The position numbers were made by a program, and so were the translations under genes. 62,878 bases of DNA from the NCBI GenBank assembly GCA_020849795.1, contig JADZFR010000022.1:1-62878 (forward strand). The letters are read 5' to 3'. Origin of the DNA: Planctomycetota bacterium. GTDB taxonomy: Bacteria; Planctomycetota; UBA8742; UBA2392. The notes beneath the pieces are model-generated. The model was given only the letters and a program-made list of their open reading frames with translations. It was not told the origin of the DNA and made no database searches. Each line of letters starts with the position of its first letter. Position 1 is the first letter of the stretch. Shown here in pieces: positions 53,744-62,878 of the stretch.

Positions 53744-54853
53744 ATGTCCCGAATCGCCCTGTCTATCTTGGCGGCAGCAATGCTGCTGTCCGGCAACTCG
53801 TACTTTGCCGCGGCGCAGCAGGCGCCGGCAGCGGAAGAGAAACCCAAGGCCTACGCCAGCTACGAAGAGCTGTTTGATGACTTTCAGAAGCCGCGCAACG
53901 TGCTGCTCACGCGCTACGAGCGCCTGCGCGAGAACGAACGCATTGAGCCCGCGGAACTCCAGGCTGTGGAAGACGAGATGCGGGCCCTTGACCGGCGCTA
54001 TGCCGCCGCGCTGCGGGCTTACATCGATGGCCACGCCGACGCCAAGGACCTGATGCCCGCGCGGTTTGAACTGGCTGTCACATGGTCCAGGTTGCCCGAA
54101 GGCCTGGAGCTGGCGATCGCAGCCGCTGACGAGCTTCTAGAGAAACATCCCGACAGCGAACTGGTGGCAGACGCCCGCTTCTTGAAGGCACAGACGCTGT
54201 TCCAGATGGCGGGCCGGGAAAGCGACTGCGTGGCCGCCCTTGAGGCGTTTATTGAGAAGCATGCAGACCGCGCAGAGGTCCCGGCTGTCCGCATCATGCG
54301 TGTACGGGCGTTGCTGTTTCTTGACCGGGTCGATGACGCGAAACGCTCGCTGAAGGTGTTGCTGGAGACCAGCGAGGTCAAGAAAGACAAAGAAGCCGTC
54401 GAGTTTCTGCAGGCGCAACTCGACAACCTGGGCTGGATCGGCCGCGAACTGCCCGACTTTGACCTGCCGGTCGTGGGCGGCGGCACAATCAACCGCGCCG
54501 GCTTTGCCGGAAAGCCGCTGCTGCTGATGGTGTATGACAGCACAAGCTCAGCGTGTCTGGGGGAGCTGCCGTTCATTGAGCAGGCACACAAGAAGTTCGG
54601 GGATAAGCTAGGCATCGTCGGCATCAGCGTGAACGAGAGCCGCACCGCGTTTGAACAGTGGCTTGAGCGCAACAAGGAAAAGATCGCGTTCAAGAACGCC
54701 TGGATCGACCGTGAAGCCGAGAACACGTTGACCCGCAAGCTGGACGTGAGCCTGATCCCGTTCAATGTACTCGTGAACGGTGACGGCAAGATTTATCGCT
54801 ACGACGTGCGCAGCGACGACATGCTGCGCTACGCCGAGTTGCTGGCAAAGTAG
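53744..54853 (+). CDS. Exported TPR-like and thioredoxin-fold (redoxin) protein with altered active site
   Basis: The protein has 369 residues. ATG 53744 follows GGGAG. A signal peptide (residues 1-25) is followed by a helical TPR-like part (residues 30-235) and then a TlpA/AhpC-type domain (GRELPDFDLPVVGGGTINRAGF onward). The usual WCxxC site reads DSTSSACLGELPF, so only the second Cys remains. The rest of the fold (cis-Pro region SLIPFNVLVNGDGKIYRYD) is kept. It is likely to be a periplasmic thioredoxin-like protein, not a disulfide exchanger of normal type. Confidence 0.8.
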   Translation: MSRIALSILAAAMLLSGNSYFAAAQQAPAAEEKPKAYASYEELFDDFQKPRNVLLTRYERLRENERIEPAELQAVEDEMRALDRRYAAALRAYIDGHADAKDLMPARFELAVTWSRLPEGLELAIAAADELLEKHPDSELVADARFLKAQTLFQMAGRESDCVAALEAFIEKHADRAEVPAVRIMRVRALLFLDRVDDAKRSLKVLLETSEVKKDKEAVEFLQAQLDNLGWIGRELPDFDLPVVGGGTINRAGFAGKPLLLMVYDSTSSACLGELPFIEQAHKKFGDKLGIVGISVNESRTAFEQWLERNKEKIAFKNAWIDREAENTLTRKLDVSLIPFNVLVNGDGKIYRYDVRSDDMLRYAELLAK

Positions 54854-54872
54854 TTCCGCAGTTGGGGTGCGC

Positions 54873-55505
54873 ATGCCTGAGTATGAAACCAAGACCCTGA
54901 GCTGCCCGTGCTGTGAACTTGCGTTCGAGACCCAGCTGGTGATCGGCTACCAGGTGGGCGAGAAAGACGCCGACTTCTGCCCGCGCTACACCGACGGCAA
55001 CCCGCTGCCCCAGTTCTTGCATGTGTGTCCCGGCTGCGGGTTCGTCGGCTTCGAGGCCGACTATCGCAACCTGAAAGACGAGGCGCGTGTTCGCAAGGTG
55101 ATCGACCTGCTGGCGGGTTTTCACTGGCAGCAAGGCCAGACGCTTGGCGGGGCCGAGCGTTATCGGCGCGCAGCGCTGATTGCCACGTACTGCGGCAAGC
55201 GCAGCGCCGAAGTTGCGGACCTGTACCTCCAGGCCACTTGGTGCTCGCGCATGGAAGGCGAGCCCGACGACGACCAGAAGCAGGCCCGGCGCAAAGCGGT
55301 GAAGTACTTTGAGTTGGCGTTGTCGGCCAACGAGTTCAGCGCCGACGACATGCCGGTGGTGCACTACTTGTTGGGCGAGCTGCACCGGCGCCTGGGTGAT
55401 GCGGCGAAGGCGCGCACCCACTTCGATAAACTCGACGAATTCAAAGACGTGGACAAGTGGCTGATCGAGTGGCGCGACAAGCAGCGTGCGCAGATCACGG
55501 ACTAA
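54873..55505 (+). CDS. DUF2225 protein (zinc ribbon plus TPR-like helices)
   Basis: The 210-residue protein has an N-terminal zinc-ribbon: LSCPCCELAFET and HVCPGCGFVGFEADY supply four cysteines. The helical rest has repeats of the AVKYFELALSANEF type. Family of unknown function. The start ATG 54873 is chosen by the clear N-terminus MPEYETKTLSC. It lies 20 bases after the redoxin gene and probably shares its transcript. Confidence 0.85.
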   Translation: MPEYETKTLSCPCCELAFETQLVIGYQVGEKDADFCPRYTDGNPLPQFLHVCPGCGFVGFEADYRNLKDEARVRKVIDLLAGFHWQQGQTLGGAERYRRAALIATYCGKRSAEVADLYLQATWCSRMEGEPDDDQKQARRKAVKYFELALSANEFSADDMPVVHYLLGELHRRLGDAAKARTHFDKLDEFKDVDKWLIEWRDKQRAQITD

Positions 55506-56182
55506 TTTTCGGCGGGCGTGTCGTCGGGCAGGATGGGCTTGGCCGGCGCTTCGCTAAGCATGCGCTCGAGCTGGCTGATGGTGGCGGCTGCGCGCTCAAT
55601 GACGTTGGCAGTGGCCATCTGTTCGAGCTTGAAGTCGGGCGGAAACGGCAGATAGCCGCATAGCATGTCGGTGAGCGGCCCCAACTCGAGAGAGTCCGAG
55701 AGCACACGCCGGAACTTTTCGGCCTGTTCACGCAGCAGCGCGACGGCCAGCGTCTTCAATTCCAGCCCGAGGTTGGCTTCCCATGACGGCTCGTGGCTGG
55801 TGTGAAAGTCTTTCAGCCACTCGGCGCTGAACACCCGATAGCCGTTGCACAAGGGGCGTTCTTCGGCAAGTCGCACGCGCCCGATGCCGTGCAGCACCAG
55901 CATGAAACGGCCGTCGGGCGTACGCGAGTACTCAGTGATGCGCCCGACGCCGGCAAAACATGAAACAGGCGGGTCGCCTAATGCCGCGGGTCCGGGTGCG
56001 TCAAGAATGCTGCCCATGGCAAAGCAGTGTTCGCTGTCAGGTTTGCGCAACGTGTCTTCCATCAGGTTGCGGTAGCGTTCTTCGAAAATGTGCAGCGGCA
56101 GGTGGGTGTGCGGAAACAGCGTAATGCCCGGAAGCGGAAATACCGGGATGCCATGGCTCAGGTTTGGAAGCGGCTCATCCAT
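55502..56182 (-). CDS. Stand-alone LON substrate-binding-domain protein
   Basis: The 226-residue protein has the N-domain of Lon protease: IPVFPLPGITLFPHTHLPLHIFEERYRNL, GVGRITEYSRTPDGRFMLVLHGIGRVRL. ATPase and protease domains are absent, as normal for this separate family (PF02190). ATG 56182 overlaps the upstream gene stop by eight bases. Function unknown, perhaps substrate delivery to Lon. Confidence 0.88.
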   Translation of the reverse strand: MDEPLPNLSHGIPVFPLPGITLFPHTHLPLHIFEERYRNLMEDTLRKPDSEHCFAMGSILDAPGPAALGDPPVSCFAGVGRITEYSRTPDGRFMLVLHGIGRVRLAEERPLCNGYRVFSAEWLKDFHTSHEPSWEANLGLELKTLAVALLREQAEKFRRVLSDSLELGPLTDMLCGYLPFPPDFKLEQMATANVIERAAATISQLERMLSEAPAKPILPDDTPAEN

Positions 56183-56582
56183 CGGTCTTGCGCTTGATGT
56201 AAAGCGCCCGGCCCTTCTTGTAGACCTCGCACAGGCCAAGTCTTTCCAGGATCGGCGGGAAATAGCTGGCCAGGTTGCCATGAGTCGAGAAGCTGCGCAG
56301 GAATTCTTCCAGGGTATCGGGCTCAGGAAACGTCTCGGCCCGGCACGGCCCAAGGCGCACTTCGCCCATGCGCTCAATGAATGCCACAGATTCCTGGATC
56401 ACGCGGTCACGTTCCCAGATCACGACGTTGGCTTCGTTGTCGAAGTCCTTCGTCTTGTTACGGAAGCCGACAAAGCACTGGATGTCCCCGTCCCGGGCAA
56501 TCACGTAAAACGGCTTTTTCAGGCCGCAAGTAAGGTAGTCGCCATCCAGTGGCACTTTCAACGCTTCTTCGATGGTGGGCAC
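56175..56582 (-). CDS. Protein of unknown function paired with the LON-domain gene
   Basis: The protein has 135 residues from GTG 56582, which follows GGAG by six bases. A longer frame begins at GTG 56693 (172 residues), but that would overlap the promoter candidate of the transporter operon. Visible segments are KKPFYVIARDGDIQCFVGFR, NVVIWERDRVIQESVAFIERMGEVRLGPC and a Lys-rich end. The fold is unknown. It is translated with the LON-domain gene (ATGGATGA overlap). Confidence 0.65.
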   Translation of the reverse strand: MPTIEEALKVPLDGDYLTCGLKKPFYVIARDGDIQCFVGFRNKTKDFDNEANVVIWERDRVIQESVAFIERMGEVRLGPCRAETFPEPDTLEEFLRSFSTHGNLASYFPPILERLGLCEVYKKGRALYIKRKTDG

Positions 56583-56662
56583 GCCATGCTCCGGTTTCGG
56601 GGCGTCTCCAGCTTGCCGCAGAACGTGCGACTCGCAAGGGCAAACACTGCTCTCAAAATAGC

Positions 56663-56690
56663 TTGAGCGATGCCGTGTTATGGCTATTCT
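56663..56690 (+). promoter_or_regulatory. Candidate promoter for the branched-chain transporter operon
   Basis: TTGAGC (56663-56668), 16 bases, then TATTCT (56685-56690). The inferred start of transcription near 56697 lies about 48 bases before the livK ATG, which follows AGGAG. Confidence 0.4.
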
Positions 56691-56744
56691 CACGCCGCTT
56701 CCAAATGCGCCGGGCGACCGGCAGAACCGACACAGGAGCAGGCA

Positions 56745-57923
56745 ATGCGCAAGGCATTGATTCTGGCAATTGCACTAAGCGTGCTGTTCTTCACAGCGAT
56801 CGGGTGCAAGGACAAAGGTAACGAAGCGGGCGGAAGCGGCGCCACGGAGGACACGGTCAAGCTGGGTTTGTACGTCAGCACGACCGGGAAAATCGCCACC
56901 TTTGGCACCGACACCAAGAACGGCGTTGACCTTGCTGTCGAGGAAATCAACAAAGCCGGTGGCATCAAGGGCAAGACGATTGACCTGCGCTTTTACGACG
57001 CCGCCAGCAAGGCCGAAGAAGCCGGCAACGTCGCCACCAAACTGGCGACGCAAGACAAAGTTCTGGTCGCGATGGGCGAGGTGGCATCGGGCCTCAGCCT
57101 GGCCGCTGCGCCGGTGTTTGAGCAAAACGGTATTCCGATGGTCAGCCCCAGCAGTACCAATCCGACCGTGACCCAGCAGGGCAAGAATATCTTCCGCATC
57201 TGCTTTCTGGACGACTTTCAGGGCAGCGCCTGTGCGGTTTTTGCCTACAAAGAGTTGGGCAAGCGCAAGGCGGCAATCATTCGCAACCAGGACGACCCAT
57301 ACAGCACTGGTTTGGCTGACTACTTTCGCCTGAAGTTCAAGGCGTTGGGCGGCGAGATCGTCGCTGACGAATCGTATAAGGAGGGCACGAAAGAGTTCGC
57401 GAGCCAGATTACAAACGTAAAGGCCAAGACACCGGACATCATCTTTCTTCCCTGCTACTACAACGACGTGGCGTTGCTCAGCCAGCAGATTCGTGGGCAG
57501 GGCATCGGCGATGATGTGCCGATGCTTGGCGGCGACGGATGGGAAAGCGCCAACCTGATCCCGAACAGCAAGGGTGCACTCGAGGGCAGCTACTTCGGCA
57601 ACCATTACAGCCCCGAAGACCCCAGCGAGCACGTGCAGGCTTTCGTGAAGGGATATAAGGCCAAGTACAACACCGCCCCCTCCAGCCTTGCCGCGCTGGG
57701 CTACGATGTCGTTTATGTGGTCAAGAAGGCGATTGAAGAAGCGGGCGAGTTCGACCGCGCCAAGGTGCGCGACGCGCTGGCTGCACTCAAGGATTTCAAG
57801 GGCGTGACCGGCACGTTCAGCATTGACGAACATCGCGATGCGCGCAAACCGATCAGCATCCTGAAAATACAGGGCGACAAGTTTCTGCCGGTGAAGCAGA
57901 TCCAACCGCAAGACGTGAAGTAG
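56745..57923 (+). CDS. livK: Branched-chain amino-acid type ABC substrate-binding lipoprotein
   Basis: The 392-residue protein has ATG 56745 after AGGAG. The lipobox AIGC gives Cys21. The mature part has the Peripla_BP_6 fold: VKLGLYVSTTGKIATFGTDTKNGVDLAVEEINKAGGI, a hinge region around MVSPSSTNPTVTQQGKNIF and the end DEHRDARKPISILKIQ. It delivers branched-chain amino acids or other small amides. A hairpin follows the gene, before livH. Confidence 0.93.
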   Translation: MRKALILAIALSVLFFTAIGCKDKGNEAGGSGATEDTVKLGLYVSTTGKIATFGTDTKNGVDLAVEEINKAGGIKGKTIDLRFYDAASKAEEAGNVATKLATQDKVLVAMGEVASGLSLAAAPVFEQNGIPMVSPSSTNPTVTQQGKNIFRICFLDDFQGSACAVFAYKELGKRKAAIIRNQDDPYSTGLADYFRLKFKALGGEIVADESYKEGTKEFASQITNVKAKTPDIIFLPCYYNDVALLSQQIRGQGIGDDVPMLGGDGWESANLIPNSKGALEGSYFGNHYSPEDPSEHVQAFVKGYKAKYNTAPSSLAALGYDVVYVVKKAIEEAGEFDRAKVRDALAALKDFKGVTGTFSIDEHRDARKPISILKIQGDKFLPVKQIQPQDVK

Positions 57924-57940
57924 CGCGGGCATACACGAAC

Positions 57941-57968
57941 AATGCCGGAGCCCGCGGGTTCCGGCATT
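57941..57968 (+). terminator. Strong hairpin between livK and livH
   Basis: AATGCCGGA / TCCGGCATT, with an inner self-complementary CCCGCGGG, forms a nearly perfect stem. There is no T-run (CTCGATTGG follows), so it is a partial block or a 3' stabiliser that would make the binding protein more abundant than the permeases. Confidence 0.65.
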
Positions 57969-57984
57969 CTCGATTGGGGCGAAC

Positions 57985-58956
57985 GTGCTGGAGTTGCTTG
58001 CCACAGCCGAACCGGGTGGGACATCACTGGCGCAGGCCCTGCTGCAGCAGGTCGCGAACGGTATTGCCAAGGGCAGCGTCTACGCGCTGATTGCTGTCGG
58101 GTACACGATGGTGTACGGCGTGCTGCAGCTGATCAACTTCGCGCATGGCGAAGTCTACATGCTGGGCGCGTACTTCAGCTACTACCCCGCCAAGTGGATG
58201 GGCTACACGACTGATCCCGAAGATCCCACCTTCGTTCCTGCCAAAGTGCCTCTGTATGTCGTAGGTTTCTTGTTCGTGTGCTCGATGGCGTGCTGCGCCT
58301 TTCTGGGCATGTTGATTGAACGCTTTGCTTACCGGCCACTGCGCAATTCGAGCAGGTTGGCGGCACTGATTACCGCAATCGGTGTCAGTCTGCTGCTGCA
58401 GAACGGCGGCATCATGCTGTTCAAGGCCGACCCTCGCGGGTTTCCTACCTTGATTGAGCAGTCGTCCGTTGACCTGGGCCTGGTGGCCCTGACCAACACC
58501 AAGATCATTATCGTTGTCGTTGCCGCCGTGATGATGACAGGCCTTCACTTGTTCGTGCAGAAGACAAGGCCCGGTGCCGCCATGCGGGCATGCAGCTTTG
58601 ATATGCGCACCGCACGGCTCATGGGCGTCAACGTCGACGGAACCATCGGTTTGACCTTTGCCATCGGCAGTATCATGGCTGCCGTGGCCGGCGTGCTGGT
58701 CGCCATGGACCAGCCGACAATCGACCCGCTGATGGGCCTGATGGCGGGCCTGAAGGCCTTCGTTGCGGCAGTACTTGGCGGCATTGGCAGCATCCCCGGC
58801 GCGGCGCTGGGTGGCCTGCTGCTGGGCGTGACCGAGTCGGTCGTGGGCACATTCAGCACGACGTACGCCGAAGCCGTGGCGTTTGTGTTGTTGATCCTTG
58901 TGCTGCTGGTCAAGCCTTCCGGCTTGCTGGGTAAATCCGGGCGGGAGAAGGTCTGA
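57985..58956 (+). CDS. livH: Branched-chain ABC permease LivH
   Basis: The 323-residue membrane protein is of the LivH type with about eight helices (YALIAVGYTMVYGVLQLINFAHGEVYMLGAYF at the start; AVLGGIGSIPGAALGGLLLGV as the coupling region near the end). GTG 57985 follows GGGG. It overlaps livM by one base of the stop. Together with LivM it forms the transport channel. Confidence 0.93.
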   Translation: MLELLATAEPGGTSLAQALLQQVANGIAKGSVYALIAVGYTMVYGVLQLINFAHGEVYMLGAYFSYYPAKWMGYTTDPEDPTFVPAKVPLYVVGFLFVCSMACCAFLGMLIERFAYRPLRNSSRLAALITAIGVSLLLQNGGIMLFKADPRGFPTLIEQSSVDLGLVALTNTKIIIVVVAAVMMTGLHLFVQKTRPGAAMRACSFDMRTARLMGVNVDGTIGLTFAIGSIMAAVAGVLVAMDQPTIDPLMGLMAGLKAFVAAVLGGIGSIPGAALGGLLLGVTESVVGTFSTTYAEAVAFVLLILVLLVKPSGLLGKSGREKV

Positions 58957-59956
58957 TGCACCGGACCCTGCTGCTACTGGTGGTCGGTGTCAGCCTCGCG
59001 TTTGGGGTGGACTGGTTCCTTGGCGAGTTCATCGAAGAGTATGTCGTCCGCATCATCAACCTGTGCGGCATTGCGATCATCCTGGCGGTCAGCCTGAACG
59101 TGATCAACGGCCTGTGCGGGCAGTTCAGCCTCGGGCACGCAGGGTTCATGGCGATTGGCGCCTATGTCAGCGCCTATTTCACGACGACGCTGCGAGTCCT
59201 GAACACCGAGACCGGCGAGACCGTCGTGCGCGCACCGCTGTTTGATGGCGCGTGGGGCTTTGTGCCTGCGCTGTTGATCGGGGGCATGGCAGCAGCCGCG
59301 GCGGGCCTGGTTGTCGGCGTGCCCACGTTGCGGTTGAAGGGCGACTATCTGGCGATCGCGACGCTGGGGTTTGGCGAGATCGTGATCATCATGCTGACAA
59401 ACTTTGAATCGGTCGGCGCGGCGCGGGGACTTCCCGGGCTGCCCAACTACGCCAGCAGTTTCTGGATTCTGACGTTCGCATGGATCTGCGTTGTCAGCAG
59501 CGTGTTTCTGCAGCGCAGCACGTTCGGGCGCGCGCTGGTCGCCATTCGCGAGAATGAACTTGCCGCAGAAGTGATGGGTATCCGGGTCGCCCGGCTGAAG
59601 GTGATGGCGTTTATCTACGGGGCCTTCTTTGCCGGCCTTGCGGGTGGCTTGCTCGGGCACCTGTTGCGCACGATCAGCCCCTCCACGTTCGGGTTCATGA
59701 AGTCCATCGAAGTAGTCGTGATGCTTGTACTGGGTGGGCTTGGCAGCCTTACCGGCGCGATTGTCGGCGCCATCGTGCTTACTGTTCTGCCGGAGGCTTT
59801 GCGCGACGTGGAACAACAGGCGAAACTGCCGGGCATTCGCATGGTGGTTTACGCGCTGGTGCTGATCCTGCTGATGATTTTCCGGCCGCAGGGAATTTTC
59901 GGGCAGCGTGAGCTCTCGCTTAAGTTGCTGCGGCGACTGCTGCCCGGGGGGCGCAA

Positions 59957-59960
<4 letters not shown>
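58956..59960 (+). CDS. livM: Branched-chain ABC permease LivM
   Basis: The 334-residue membrane protein has the LivM signatures GQFSLGHAGFMAIGAYVSAYF and RENELAAEVMGIRVARLKV, followed by VVMLVLGGLGSLTGAIVGAI near the end. It pairs with LivH. The stop overlaps the livG start by four bases. Confidence 0.93.
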
Positions 59961-60721
<761 letters not shown>

Positions 60722-60736
60722 CCGGCAGCACGAGAA

Positions 60737-61465
60737 ATGAAGACAATGACAGAAGCGATTCTTGAGTTGAAGTCCATCAACGTGTTCTACGGCGCGATTC
60801 ACGCCCTGCGGAATGTGTCGCTGCACGTTAACGCCGGCGAAGTGGTCACACTGATCGGGGCCAATGGTGCGGGCAAGACCACGACACTGGCCACGATTTG
60901 CGGGTTGCTGCGTGCCAGGTCCGGCGAGGTGCGCTATGCCGGCCAGGACATTTCCAGTGCCCAGACGCATCGGCTGGTTGAGAGCGGACTGGTCATGGCG
61001 CCCGAAGGTCGCGGCATCTTTCCCAACCTCACGGTCGAGGAAAACCTGAGGATCGGCGCCTACGCCCGCAAGGACAAGCCAGCTGTGGCATCAGACCTGG
61101 CCCACGCCTACGACATCTTTCCGCGGTTGGCGGAACGCAAGCGGCAGAAGGGTGGAACGCTTTCAGGGGGCGAGCAGCAAATGCTTTCCATCGCCCGCGC
61201 GCTGATGTCGGCGCCAAAGCTGCTTTTGCTGGATGAGCCAAGCCTTGGCCTCGCGCCGCTGATTGTTCAGACGATTTTCGAAACGATCGACCGGGTCAAT
61301 GAGAAGGGTGTAACCATCCTGCTGGTGGAGCAGAACGCCAACATCGCGCTCAAGCACAGCCACCGCGCCTACGTGATCGAGAGCGGCTGCATCGAAATCG
61401 AGGGCGCGTCAACTGAGCTTCGCAGTGACCCACGGGTGCGGGCTGCCTACCTTGGCGAGACGTGA
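60737..61465 (+). CDS. livF: Branched-chain ABC ATPase LivF
   Basis: The 242-residue ATP-binding protein has Walker A GANGAGKTTTLATI, signature LSGGEQQMLSIARAL, Walker B LLLLDEPSLGLAP and the H-loop-like LLVEQNANIAL. ATG 60737 or the second Met at 60746 are both possible starts. It completes the five-gene livKHMGF operon. Confidence 0.93.
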   Translation: MKTMTEAILELKSINVFYGAIHALRNVSLHVNAGEVVTLIGANGAGKTTTLATICGLLRARSGEVRYAGQDISSAQTHRLVESGLVMAPEGRGIFPNLTVEENLRIGAYARKDKPAVASDLAHAYDIFPRLAERKRQKGGTLSGGEQQMLSIARALMSAPKLLLLDEPSLGLAPLIVQTIFETIDRVNEKGVTILLVEQNANIALKHSHRAYVIESGCIEIEGASTELRSDPRVRAAYLGET

Positions 61466-61528
61466 TTTCCCGATACGCGAAGCCGCAGGCACGCAATCGC
61501 TTTGGCGCAAGTGCTTATCAGCGGTTGT

Positions 61529-61557
61529 TTGCAGCAACGGGGTACGTCGGTTACATT
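61529..61557 (+). promoter_or_regulatory. Candidate promoter for the STN-like gene
   Basis: TTGCAG (61529-61534), 17 bases, TACATT (61552-61557). The inferred start of transcription near 61564 leaves about 50 bases of leader with a GGGGA site before ATG 61613. Confidence 0.45.
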
Positions 61558-61612
61558 GTATGTGGCCAAGAAGGCCGTTCTGCCCCGGTCTATACCCCTT
61601 GGGGAATCGCGT

Positions 61613-62308
61613 ATGAAACGACTTTTCGCTATCGCCATGGCTCTGATGTTCGCGGCTGTGCCGCTGTTTGCGCAGAAGAGCATCGCCCAGAACGCCTCGG
61701 AGAAGGAAGAGGCGACTTATCGCAAGATCGAGTCCCAACTCGAATCGACCAAGCTCGACACGCTGGCATATGAAGACGCCGACGTGACCGAGGTGGTCAA
61801 GGACATCGCCAAGAAGTGCCGCATCACGATCGTGTTTGACAAGAAGTCGCTGGAAGACGTTTCCGAAGATGACCGCAAGATCAGCCTTGAGCTGGCAGAC
61901 ATCAAAGCCGGCAACGCGCTGAACATCGTGATTGACCAGGTCGGGCTGTACAAAGCCTACAAGAACGGCGTTCTTTACATCACGTCCAAAGAAAAGGCCG
62001 AGTCTGTCACGTCGACCAAGACCTACGACGTGCGCGACATTACCGCCAAGATCAAGGACTTCCCGGCGCCGAAGCTTCGCCTGAAGGGCGAGGATGACGG
62101 CAGCGGTGGCCCGATCATCGAGTACGGCGACGAAGACAAGATCGTCGAAACAGAAGACATTGTGGACATGATCGAAGAGGGCATTGACGCTGACTGGGGC
62201 AGCACCGCCAGCGTCAAGATTGTGCAGGGCCAGCTTGTCGTGAACGCATCGCGCAAAGTTCACAAGGAAGTGGCTGACCTGCTCGAGCAGCTTCGCAGCG
62301 CCAAGTAA
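61613..62308 (+). CDS. Exported STN/secretin-N-like protein
   Basis: The protein has 231 residues. The signal peptide (residues 1-20, ending PLFAQ) is followed by a region like the secretin/TonB short N-terminal domain: LAYEDADVTEVVKDIAKKCRITIVFDKKSL and LELADIKAGNALNIVIDQVGLYKAYKNGVLYIT. The later part has a Gly/Asp/Glu stretch and a second small alpha-beta domain (SVKIVQGQLVVNASRKVHKEVADLLEQL), like the N1/N3 modules of secretins. No secretin channel follows, so it is a stand-alone periplasmic protein. Confidence 0.75.
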   Translation: MKRLFAIAMALMFAAVPLFAQKSIAQNASEKEEATYRKIESQLESTKLDTLAYEDADVTEVVKDIAKKCRITIVFDKKSLEDVSEDDRKISLELADIKAGNALNIVIDQVGLYKAYKNGVLYITSKEKAESVTSTKTYDVRDITAKIKDFPAPKLRLKGEDDGSGGPIIEYGDEDKIVETEDIVDMIEEGIDADWGSTASVKIVQGQLVVNASRKVHKEVADLLEQLRSAK

Positions 62309-62333
62309 CTTCTTGCCTGACGACCAACACAGG

Positions 62334-62355
62334 GACCGCCCACGGGCGGTCTTTG
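62334..62355 (+). terminator. Intrinsic terminator after the STN-like gene
   Basis: The stem GACCGCCC / GGGCGGTC with a very tight turn (loop AC, opening to a larger loop if two pairs melt) is followed by TTTGTGTT. It separates this gene from the partial one at the edge. Confidence 0.75.
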
Positions 62356-62416
62356 TGTTCTCCGGCGTGTTCTACGCCGCCAAGACAAACGGCCAGTTGC
62401 CCGCTAGACTGCCGTC

Positions 62417-62878
62417 ATGACCGAAGAGGCTCAACCTGAAGGCGGCTTTGAATCCTCGCGCCGCGACGCGCACAAGGCGCAAATCGCGCTGAACGTGCTG
62501 GTGATCCTGAGCGCGCTGGCCGCCAGCGCCTTCTTCTTCTATGTGCTCTACGCCATTCGGCCGTTTGGTGGTTCGCAGGCGTCCAACGTGGACATCCCGA
62601 CCAGTCAGCCGGGCGCGGTGATCGCTTTCGTCGAGGGTGAATCAGGCGGGTTGACGGTGAGTGTGCGTGACCTGGACGACGCTGAGGCGTACAACGCCGA
62701 GCTTTCAGAAAAGTTGCGCGCCGACATGGGCATCACAGCCAAAGGCCGGCTGCTGCGTCTGGAACTGCACAACACCGGCAAGGATGAGCGCAAGGTCAAA
62801 CTTGCCAGCCTGACGCTGACCGGCGACGACGGCGCGCATTGGGCGTGCAAGTGGGTGGACGATGTCGCATCGCGCGAC
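62417..62878 (+). CDS. Membrane-anchored protein, truncated at the window end
   Basis: ATG 62417 opens a frame that runs to the window end (154 residues seen). A cytoplasmic polar start, MTEEAQPEGGFESSRRD, leads to a hydrophobic helix (IALNVLVILSALAASAFFFYVLYAI). The outside part (SVRDLDDAEAYNAELSEKL; LLRLELHNTGKDERKVKLASLTL) looks like a beta-sandwich of the DUF4352-like kind. The stop lies beyond the window. Function unknown. Confidence 0.65.
   Translation, partial: MTEEAQPEGGFESSRRDAHKAQIALNVLVILSALAASAFFFYVLYAIRPFGGSQASNVDIPTSQPGAVIAFVEGESGGLTVSVRDLDDAEAYNAELSEKLRADMGITAKGRLLRLELHNTGKDERKVKLASLTLTGDDGAHWACKWVDDVASRD

Overview
This is a GC-rich, densely coded stretch of bacterial chromosome with no rRNA, tRNA or CRISPR that I can see. 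The gene mix suggests an uncultured member of the Planctomycetota or a close relative. The supporting traits are an oleABCD head-to-head hydrocarbon locus beside a dedicated type II fatty-acid set with two CrtI-like flavoproteins, an ECF sigma factor fused through a membrane segment to a large extracytoplasmic part, squalene-hopene cyclase, a type III pantothenate kinase, FG-GAP and putative-Ig surface proteins, and GxxExxY elements. This is inference from gene content; no phylogenetic marker was tested.

Region 1 (about 1.6-13.9 kb, + strand) is one tightly coupled lipid gene cluster: OleA thiolase, OleB beta-lactone decarboxylase, OleC beta-lactone synthetase, OleD reductase, a GbsR/MarR-type regulator, a ketosynthase, an acyl carrier protein, two CrtI-like FAD oxidoreductases, a FabZ-like hotdog dehydratase and a FabI-like enoyl reductase. 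Most neighbours overlap by 4-8 bases. The inferred job is to build an unusual, probably polyunsaturated, acyl chain on its own ACP and join two chains head to head into a long-chain olefin. Four genes of this cluster (OleB, OleC, the first FAD oxidoreductase and the dehydratase) carry the same family of palindromic elements, inserted in frame and translated, all read in the same element frame. In the dehydratase the inserted element is about 713 bp and contains a complete REP-associated tyrosine transposase (RAYT), so the hydratase fold is split by a transposase domain in one open reading frame. This is the strongest novelty in the window.

Region 2 (13.8-28 kb) holds tandem OsmC-like proteins, a secreted putative-Ig protein with a Gly-Cys/transmembrane/Arg tail, a HAD phosphatase pair, a SirB1-type protein, a large secreted protein, Fmt, an unusual EIIA-PK_C-DAC three-domain diadenylate cyclase, a methyltransferase, thioredoxin reductase, small membrane proteins and a double cyclic-nucleotide-binding protein.

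Region 3 (28-46.3 kb) holds CoaX with an FG-GAP lipoprotein, a LexA-like S24 regulator divergent from two lipoproteins, a lipoprotein with a degenerate VWA-like region, squalene-hopene cyclase followed by a 427-bp GxxExxY mobile element, a UDG-family protein, IMP dehydrogenase, the sigma-factor fusion, and FolE with two companions.

Region 4 (46.5-62.9 kb) holds an MGH1-like glycosidase, two parvulin-like lipoproteins with TruD, a LysM protein, an AONS/KBL-family enzyme with a 260-residue acidic/basic tail, a redoxin lacking one active-site cysteine, a DUF2225 protein, a LON-substrate-binding protein, a complete branched-chain amino-acid type ABC transporter (LivKHMGF), a secreted STN-like protein and a truncated membrane protein at the window edge.
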